The notes under the pieces were generated by a model. That model was not told the DNA's origin. It saw only the letters and a program-made list of their open reading frames with translations, and searched no databases. Source: JABDCI01 sp964475835 (GTDB taxonomy: Bacteria; Verrucomicrobiota; Verrucomicrobiia; JABWAM01). From it: a stretch of DNA of 64,000 bases. The stretch's first letter is position 1, and each line of letters opens with the position of its first letter. Made by a program: the position numbers and the translations under genes. Shown here in pieces: positions 1-6,900 of the stretch. The stretch lies in NCBI GenBank assembly GCA_964475835.1, contig CAYYYL010000012.1, positions 14,986 to 78,985 on the forward strand, in the 5' to 3' direction.

Positions 1-629
1 GGTTCCAGATCCGCCGGACCGAGTACCATCAGGGGGCGGATTCCGCGCTCCTTCATCCATCCCACCAGCTCCACAAAACGTTCCACCGGCCAGCGTTTGG
101 AAGCCGCTCCGCTCCCGATATGAATCACCACGCGTGGCCACGATACGCCTTTCAGCCGTTCCGAACTGTTCGCACGCCATTCGGGGGGGATTTCGATTCT
201 GGGATCCCCCACAGGCTCCTTGATTCCCAACTCCCTCAGCCAGCCGGAAAGATGCAGGATCGCGTGTTTATCCCGTGTCGGAGTTCCATCCGCCCGGATC
301 AATCTCCTGACTCCGGCCCGTACCAGATTTCCGCTAAAAATGGAATCCGGATCGTACAACCAGCTCACCACCACTTCAAACGAGGCGAAATAGGCCGAAA
401 GTTCAGGATCAAGATCCCCCCGAGCGGCAAAGAATCCGGCTACGGTCCGATGTTCAATGGAACGCACCGCCTGGACAAGAGAACGATTGTTCGCCAGGGA
501 GGCGATGTGCGTGTATCCCATGACTTCCATCCGGGCTTCGGGAAACCGGTTCCGAACCGCCTGAAACGCCGGCAACGTGAGAATGAAATCACCCAGCGCC
601 CCTCCGCGAATGAAAAGGATCGATTTCAA
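1..629 (-). CDS. Glycosyltransferase family 9 (heptosyltransferase-like), 3' part beyond window
   Basis: The reading frame begins at a TTG that overlaps the TGA stop of the upstream membrane-protein gene (TTGA overlap at 626-629) and stays open to the window edge, so about 209 residues are visible and the C-terminus is missing. The N-terminus reads (M)KSILFIRGGALGDFILTLPA, the usual GT9 start with the GALGD loop. Near the left edge is HIGSGAASKRWPVERF, the sugar-nucleotide-binding signature of ADP-heptose:LPS heptosyltransferases. The expected role is transfer of a heptose or related sugar to LPS core or another surface glycan on the cytoplasmic face of the inner membrane. The start overlap implies translational coupling to the membrane protein. 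Family call is firm; acceptor and donor are unknown. Confidence 0.85.
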   Translation of the reverse strand, partial: MKSILFIRGGALGDFILTLPAFQAVRNRFPEARMEVMGYTHIASLANNRSLVQAVRSIEHRTVAGFFAARGDLDPELSAYFASFEVVVSWLYDPDSIFSGNLVRAGVRRLIRADGTPTRDKHAILHLSGWLRELGIKEPVGDPRIEIPPEWRANSSERLKGVSWPRVVIHIGSGAASKRWPVERFVELVGWMKERGIRPLMVLGPADLE

Positions 630-1195
630 TGGGCCATCAATCCAAGGGCAATCAAGACAAATCCAAACAGAATCTTTGCCCGTGCCCCCAACAACCACCT
701 CTCCGGGGTTTTCTTCCAGAAATCGATCGCATCCCGAAGCCAATGTGGAGCGGAAACAATGCAGATGCCCCAGACAATCCAGGTATAAGCGAGCACCACC
801 ATCACCAATTTGACCCTCTCATCGTGCAGAAAGCAGATCCAAAGAATGGGCTTGGCTACAAGGATCAGGAAGAGGCCGATGCTTCGCGCCCCAAGGTAGT
901 GGTCCACATAGAAGATCACAAACCCGTAGACCGTCAATCCACCCAGCCACCAATGGTGGACAAAAATCCCAAGAAAGCCTCCGAACCCGGCACCTCGTAG
1001 AAACCCGATCTCCATCTTGTCCAGAAGGTAGATCGACCAACATGCATCCACCAGCATTAGCACACGTCCAAAACCAACACTCCGCGGAATCCGGGCGACC
1101 GTCAACCTGGACGATTCTGGAGACGAAAGACACCACCACCCCACCCCAATGGCCACCACCCCGATCGAAACGAAAAGAAGTTGAACATCATTCAT
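626..1195 (-). CDS. Polytopic membrane protein of unknown function
   Basis: About 189 residues from the ATG at 1195 (MNDVQLLFVS). The frame is open further upstream to 1291, but that extension reads through the TTGAGAG repeat tract and looks non-coding. Roughly five hydrophobic segments are visible, including LLFVSIGVVAIGVGWWC at the N-terminus, IGLFLILVAKPILWICFL in the middle and ILFGFVLIALGLMA at the end. I recognise no family motif. Its stop overlaps the TTG start of the GT9 gene, so it may belong to the same envelope-glycan function. No Shine-Dalgarno is seen before the ATG. Confidence 0.6.
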   Translation of the reverse strand: MNDVQLLFVSIGVVAIGVGWWCLSSPESSRLTVARIPRSVGFGRVLMLVDACWSIYLLDKMEIGFLRGAGFGGFLGIFVHHWWLGGLTVYGFVIFYVDHYLGARSIGLFLILVAKPILWICFLHDERVKLVMVVLAYTWIVWGICIVSAPHWLRDAIDFWKKTPERWLLGARAKILFGFVLIALGLMAH

Positions 1196-1205
1196 GCGAC
1201 CAAAG

Positions 1206-1383
1206 AAGTTGAGAGATGAGGGTTGAGAGTTGAGAGAAGGCTTTCCGTGGCACCCTTCAAGGATAAGAGGTTCATGAACGACACCCTCCACTGAATTGTT
1301 CCCATATCAGCCATTCCAGTCGCAAAAGCATTCCATACTCTCAACTCTCAGCGCTCAACTCTCAACTGTGTTTTTCAACTCTC
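1206..1383. repeat. TTGAGAG/CTCTCAA heptamer tracts facing each other
   Basis: Tandem copies of TTGAGAG lie at about 1206-1236, and tandem copies of the complement (ACTCTCA) at 1337-1383, so the two tracts form an interrupted inverted repeat across about 100 nt of spacer. The last copy supplies the end of the neighbouring gene: the stop codon of the cNMP-binding protein (complement of TCA at 1375-1377) sits inside it. It looks like a low-complexity dispersed element or a structured 3' end between two minus-strand genes. Confidence 0.6.
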
Positions 1384-2121
1384 ATCACGTTTCCACTGCA
1401 TCTTGGAAATAGGGGCGGTAACCTCCCCAGTGGCACGCCGGGCGAAATTTTTGGCGGTGGTGAAACGCTCGTTGTCAGCCCGGATTCGGCTTCCGAGAAA
1501 CCGGTTCATCGAAATTAAGAATCGTGAGGCCACATCTGGATTCTTCTCCACAATGCTCTCCAACCCCTTCTTGCTGAGCTTTAACAAGGTACAATCCTTG
1601 TTTGCAGTCACATCAGCGGAACGAGGCCCTTCATCCAGCAAGGCAAGCTCCCCAAAAAAATCACCCACGGAAAGCACCGCGATCATATCCTCCTTTCCGG
1701 AATTGACCACTGAGACCCGAGCCTCCCCCTCCAGTATCAAGTACATCGAGTCCCCATGCTCCCCCTGCTTGACGATGGACGTATAAGCCCTGACCTTCAC
1801 CTTTTCCACCAGTCCCAAAAACTGGTCGATGTGCGCATCCGTCATGTCCGCAAAAAGACGGATCCGACGAAGCTGGCCTGCCTTCAAACCCGCCCCCGGA
1901 GCCGAAGCGTGAAGTTTAGAGGTATCACTCAATGCAAGCAGCGACTTGATCGCTTCAACCCCCTCCGCTCGTGTCCAGGAATCCGATCCCTCATGGTACA
2001 CCCATGTTTGCGGAGATAGATGCCGGTCCGTTGCCCATTCCTGCAACAACTTCGTATCCGCCGGGCCATAGGTGTGACGGTCGTCGGCAAAAACAAAATA
2101 TTTTTCAGGCGATTCAGACAC
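1375..2121 (-). CDS. GYF_2 domain plus cyclic-nucleotide-binding domain protein
   Basis: 248 residues. Residues about 8-62 fit a GYF_2-type domain: YFVFADDRHTYGP, then a leucine-rich helix, then TWVYHEGSDSWTRAE. Residues about 86-205 are a cyclic-nucleotide-binding (CAP_ED) beta-roll, with the phosphate-binding cassette at GDFFGELALLDEGPRSADV, including the conserved FGE and PRSA arginine. No DNA-binding domain or membrane segment follows; the C-terminus is a short basic tail. It is therefore likely a cytoplasmic cAMP/cGMP-responsive adaptor rather than a CRP-type regulator. A class III cyclase is encoded at 56042-58495 in the same window, and a functional link is my inference. The gene lies 180 nt upstream of the membrane protein/GT9 pair. 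Confidence 0.85.
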   Translation of the reverse strand: MSESPEKYFVFADDRHTYGPADTKLLQEWATDRHLSPQTWVYHEGSDSWTRAEGVEAIKSLLALSDTSKLHASAPGAGLKAGQLRRIRLFADMTDAHIDQFLGLVEKVKVRAYTSIVKQGEHGDSMYLILEGEARVSVVNSGKEDMIAVLSVGDFFGELALLDEGPRSADVTANKDCTLLKLSKKGLESIVEKNPDVASRFLISMNRFLGSRIRADNERFTTAKNFARRATGEVTAPISKMQWKRDES

Positions 2122-2283
2122 CCCCCGCTTGTATCAACTGTCCGCTACAAATTCCATGAGAAAGACATGTCTGTCCCCCTCCTCTCCAACTCGACGCCGA
2201 CTTCCCAAAAAATTCTAATATGGCGTATAAATGACAAAAAATGGTTAGTCACTCCTTAAGGGAACATCCTAGGGTGAGTTCTT

Positions 2284-3153
2284 ATGACGAACTCATCCCT
2301 TTCAAAGAAACTGTTCGGCCTGACCACGTACCTTTTCCTTTGCGCTGCCGCGGTGAGCTGGGGCGAGGACTGGAAAACCAACACCATTTCCCCCGTCACC
2401 AACCCCATCTTCTTTGAAAACCCTCAGATCCAGAGCGAGATACGTCCGATTTTCATGTATCACAATGTGGATAAAAGTTTTCTTACCCAGGGGGGCGACC
2501 TTCAAGTCTATGCCGCCCAACTACGATGGGCAGCCACGGATCGACTTGCCGTGATCGCTACCAAGGATGGGTACATTGATTTTAATCCAACCGCCGCCCT
2601 TCCCCACGACGAAGGATTTGCCGATCTTGCTCTGGGACTGAAGTTCGCCACCATCGACAATAAGGAGGAGCAATTCATCCTCACCCATGGCATCAAAATT
2701 GAACTTCCCACTGGAAACAAAGGCGTTTTCCAGGGCAACGGCTCGGGAGAAGAGGATCTTTTTGTCTCAACCTCGAAGGGGTGGGGTAAATTCCACGCCA
2801 TCGCCAGCGCAGGCTTCCGGGTTCCGAATGACACCGATGTGGAAACAGCCCAATTTCATACAAGCCTCCATCTGGACTATTTCCTTCACCGTTTTCTCAT
2901 TCCCTTCATCTCCGTCAACTCTTTCACAATGTTGAACGATGCGAACCAACTTCCCTTGAATACCGAGGGATATGATTTGATTAATTTCGGTTCATCGAAT
3001 GTTCGTGGAAGAACCCAGGCGGCCGTTGGCGGTGGTTTCCGTTCCCGTCTCTTCCCCAACATTGATCTCGGGTTTGCCTATGAAGCTGGCATCACCGATC
3101 CCAAGGGATTGTTCGATGACCGCTTCACAGTCGATTTGATCTATCGCTTCTGA
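2284..3153 (+). CDS. Outer-membrane beta-barrel protein
   Basis: 289 residues starting MTNSSLSKKLFGLTTYLFLCAA, a signal peptide probably cut after VSWG. The rest alternates polar and hydrophobic residues in amphipathic strands (GFADLALGLKFATI, LFVSTSKGWGKFHAIASAG, RTQAAVGGGFRSRLF, DLGFAYEAGI) and ends in VDLIYRF, with the terminal aromatic residue typical of BAM substrates. It resembles the MetA-pathway/transporter-type barrel families, but substrate and role cannot be read from sequence. It stands alone on the plus strand, with a divergent cNMP-binding gene upstream and a methyltransferase 93 nt downstream. Confidence 0.7.
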   Translation: MTNSSLSKKLFGLTTYLFLCAAAVSWGEDWKTNTISPVTNPIFFENPQIQSEIRPIFMYHNVDKSFLTQGGDLQVYAAQLRWAATDRLAVIATKDGYIDFNPTAALPHDEGFADLALGLKFATIDNKEEQFILTHGIKIELPTGNKGVFQGNGSGEEDLFVSTSKGWGKFHAIASAGFRVPNDTDVETAQFHTSLHLDYFLHRFLIPFISVNSFTMLNDANQLPLNTEGYDLINFGSSNVRGRTQAAVGGGFRSRLFPNIDLGFAYEAGITDPKGLFDDRFTVDLIYRF

Positions 3154-3208
3154 GAACCCCATCTTAGTGGGTTAAATTCTAACTTGGTTTCCTTTTGGGG
3201 GAAACCTC

Positions 3209-3236
3209 TTGAATACGGCGCCGCAGCCCCTACAGT
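3209..3236 (+). promoter_or_regulatory. Sigma-70-like promoter close to the methyltransferase ATG
   Basis: TTGAAT at 3209-3214, a 16-nt spacer and TACAGT at 3231-3236, only 9 nt before the ATG at 3246. Transcription would start within a few bases of the start codon, giving an almost leaderless message. No Shine-Dalgarno is present in the gap. Confidence 0.4.
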
Positions 3237-3245
3237 CGGCGTTTT

Positions 3246-3905
3246 ATGGGTTCATCTGTCGAAGCTTTTTATGATGAGTACTGGGGTTCGAAAGGAAATC
3301 GTTCTCCCGACACTCCGAAATTTACTTTGGCAGAGGCCCAAACTTACTGGAAAATCTGGGATTCGTTTTATCGGAATGCAAAAAAAGGTGTTTTGGTGGA
3401 TCTCGGATGTGGGGAAGGCGATTTTCTCGAAACCACCAAGGAACGTTATGGTTTTGAGAAAGGCATCGGACTGGATGTCAGCTCCTTTGTGATGGCCTCC
3501 GCGCGAAAGCAACATCCCCAGCTTGAATTTCATGTCTGCGACGCAGAATTCATTCCCCTGCCGGATCAAAGCGCGGATTTTGTCCAATCAATTTCGGTGC
3601 TCGAACACGTTCTTAACCCCGGGAAAGTTCTTCGAGAAGTTGCTCGAATCCTGAAGCCTGGCGGCTTTTTTGCATGTTACACCACGGATTTTAACCTGCC
3701 GAAACAACTGATCATCGCGTTGTTTTATTGGGAACGATACTTTGATCCGATGTCGCCACACATTCGGTATTTCAAACGTCAAACCCTTGTTCCCCTGCTT
3801 AACTCTGCGGGACTTCAAGAGGTGCATTATAAATGGCATCGAAGCTACTACGGACTCATGCCTCATGGAATGTGTCACGTCAGCCGTAAAGGCACCGCGG
3901 GATGA
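3246..3905 (+). CDS. Class I SAM-dependent methyltransferase
   Basis: 219 residues. Motif I is VDLGCGEGDF (about 57-66), followed by an acidic residue at the end of beta-2 (GIGLDVSS), CDAEFIPLPDQSADFV as motif II/III, and the post-motif SVLEHVLNPGKVLREVARIL with LKPGG. This order is that of Methyltransf_11/25 enzymes. The C-terminal third (FDPMSPHIRYFKRQTLVPLL) resembles small-molecule or lipid/sugar methyltransferases, but the acceptor is unknown. It is a single gene between an outer-membrane protein gene and the convergent giant protein gene. Confidence 0.85.
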   Translation: MGSSVEAFYDEYWGSKGNRSPDTPKFTLAEAQTYWKIWDSFYRNAKKGVLVDLGCGEGDFLETTKERYGFEKGIGLDVSSFVMASARKQHPQLEFHVCDAEFIPLPDQSADFVQSISVLEHVLNPGKVLREVARILKPGGFFACYTTDFNLPKQLIIALFYWERYFDPMSPHIRYFKRQTLVPLLNSAGLQEVHYKWHRSYYGLMPHGMCHVSRKGTAG

Positions 3906-3970
3906 CCTTGCAACGGTTTCCTTTCTGGAGCGTTAATTCATCGCCTCCCTGAACCCCGAGGGAATCCCGG

Positions 3971-6900
3971 TCACTGCCAATAGACCGCTCCCGGTCCTCC
4001 CAGATGCCCCATGTCATTTCGGCTCGTCCCTACTGCAGGGGGAAGGACGGCGTCATTGGAACCCGACGCTGGATTTCCTGCGTCCACGGTGGGTGAATTG
4101 GTGAGCATTCGGTAGCTTCCATCAAAAACAGGATCCTCTTCAATATTTCCTATTGCATTGAAACCTCCCTGCACGTCGCTGTATTCGACCTTCATATCGC
4201 CTGAAATTTGAGCGTCCCAGGTGGGCATAAGATAGCTGATTTTGATGCAACGACTGCCCTCGGCCGGATTGCGCTTGGAGGAGTCGCTCAAACTCATCGC
4301 CGACGTGTTTCCCATCCAACCGGAGGGGACGTATTGGTCGTGGACATCTTTATAAATCCAAAACGGAAGAACTGGGGTAGGCGGGGTGGTCGGCAAGGGT
4401 GCCAGTCCCCCGTTATCATAGACTATATCATCGAGATAGAAGGTCGCGCCCCCAGGGTTATCAGCCTTTGCAATGATAAAGGAAAACCCTCCGATCACGT
4501 CGCTTAAATTCATGCCCGCGAGATTGATTTCATACGACTGCCACGCCGTGCCGAGCGTCAAAACAGGCGTTTCTGCCCGGAATGTGTCGGGGAACGGGCC
4601 AGCGATCCCGCCTGCCACAAATTTCACCTTCACTCCGGCCATCGCCCCACGCGCCATGAATTTTACCTTGGCCGCTCCAGTCAGATTATAACCGGCGCGA
4701 AAGATGGTTCCCCAATTGTCATCCGGATTTTGCCAGTAGATCCCAGCCCAGCCATTGGTGATGGACAACGCCGCTGAATAGTCCACTCGAATGCTTTGGG
4801 TGCCTGAGCCCGGCGTCGAGGTATCGACGGCGCTGAATTGCAAGGCACCCGCATCCCCCATCCATCCGGAGGGAAGATAATATCGATCGTGCGCCTCTTT
4901 ATAGATCGCATGAGGCAGGGGAAGCGCCGGCACGGAATTCGTCGGGCCAGCCGCTCCACCATTGTCGATCATGATGTTGTCGACATAAAACACCCACCCG
5001 GTTGGATTGGACGCCGCGTTGTCCGCCCATGTGTACACAAACCCAAACCCCCCGCTCACACGGCTCAAATCCTTTCCCGTGAAATCGAGCTCATATTGCT
5101 TCCAGACATTGGTCAGTGTAATGAAACCAGTCGACAATTTCGGCAATGTGTCGGGATAGGCCCCAGTGATTCCCCCTGCAAAAAATTCCAGAGAAATACC
5201 CGGAGTCTCTCCTCGCGCCATGAATTTCAATTTCTTCGCACCCGTCAAATTTAATCCACCATTCGGAACGCTTCCCCAATTGTTCATGGGACCCTGCCAG
5301 TAAATTCCGGACCAGCCCCCCGGATAGTTATGGCTCACTTCATTGTTGAAATAGAAAATGGAATTCACCACCTCCGCCCCCCCGTGATCGTTATGAACCG
5401 CGGGCGCAGTCTTATTGCCGATAAAGCTGCAATTTGCGGCGTACATCCCACCGGTAGATACACACAAGGCGCTTCCGAGAATCATCTTCCGTCCTCCAGC
5501 GATCAGATCGTTTCGAGCAAAAAGATCATTGAACAACGTCAGGATTCCTGAATCCTGATAAACCGCTCCCCCGGAAGCAAAACTCCAGTCGGGAGTGCTG
5601 GGGCCCGCGTTTACATAACAAGCGTTATCGAGAAAAGAACAGCCACGGAACGAGTTGGTTCCTCCACCTGCCCAAATGGCTCCACCCTGGGCGTAACGAC
5701 CAGTGGCTGCATAAATCGTCAGGGCACGAGCCTGGTTGTTGCTGAAATCACATCTCGTCAATATGGAACTTCCAAAAACCCTCACCGCTCCGCCCTGGGT
5801 ATCCACATAGGGCGTGAACGCAGGATCGGTCATGTTACCGCGAAATACACAGTGATCCGCAGTAAAGGTACCATTGCTTAACACCGCACTTATGGCCCCT
5901 CCCGCGGCAAAGGCGGTGTTGTTGGTGAAGGTGCAACCTGGAAGATTCAGATCTCCCTTCGACAAAACGAGGTCGATCGCCCCGCCACGATTCTCTGAAC
6001 TATTGTTAAAAAAGCTGCAATGATCGATGACCGGCACATTTTCCACCAAGCGCAAGGCGCTATTGGAAGCACCCTTGAACACGCACCAATGAAACTCACT
6101 CCCTGGAATGGTGTTCTGAAATAATAGTCCCTGCCACGACACCGAATTGGTACCCGCCGCCTGGAAAACGATGGGTTGAGACTGGGTTCCCAACGCTTTG
6201 ATCACGCCATTCACACGAACAGCGGTGTTGCTCTGGAATTGGATCGTGACCCCAGGTTGGATTTCCAGGTCATTGATGAGAAGGTCGTTTGTCACAAGAA
6301 CCGGTGACATCGACGCATCCCAGAACTGACCCGCGATCGTCCCCCCCACCGGCGTGGGACCGCGGGCCGGCACCGTCAATACCGCCTCAGGACTCGTAAT
6401 CGAACCCACCCCATTACTCACAATCACCCGATACGTGCTGCCACTATCGGCAAAAAACAAGGGGGGCGTGACATAGGTCGCCTGGGTCGCCCCAGGGATA
6501 TTCACCCGGTTCTTCTGCCACTGGTACGACAATGGCAAATCACCCCCCGTCACAATCCTCCACGTGGCACTCCTTCCCAGGGCCACCGCCTGCGATTCAG
6601 GGGGTGACACAATCACAGGAGCACCCCCATTCCAATCAATGGCTCCAGGACCACCAAAGTGTCCCATATCATTGCGAACCGACCCGAGTGACGGGGGAAA
6701 GAGGGTGTCATTGTAGGCGGGAGCGGGATTTCCCGCGTCAATCGTCGGCGAAGGCGCCACGGGACGATTCTGACCATCCAGTGCAGGATTTAAATGGATG
6801 TTCCCAGTCCCCGGTGCCATTCCATACACATCACTGAAATCCACCTGTACCGAACCGGAAATCTGGGGTCCGTTACTGTTGTTAAAATAAAAAATGCTGT

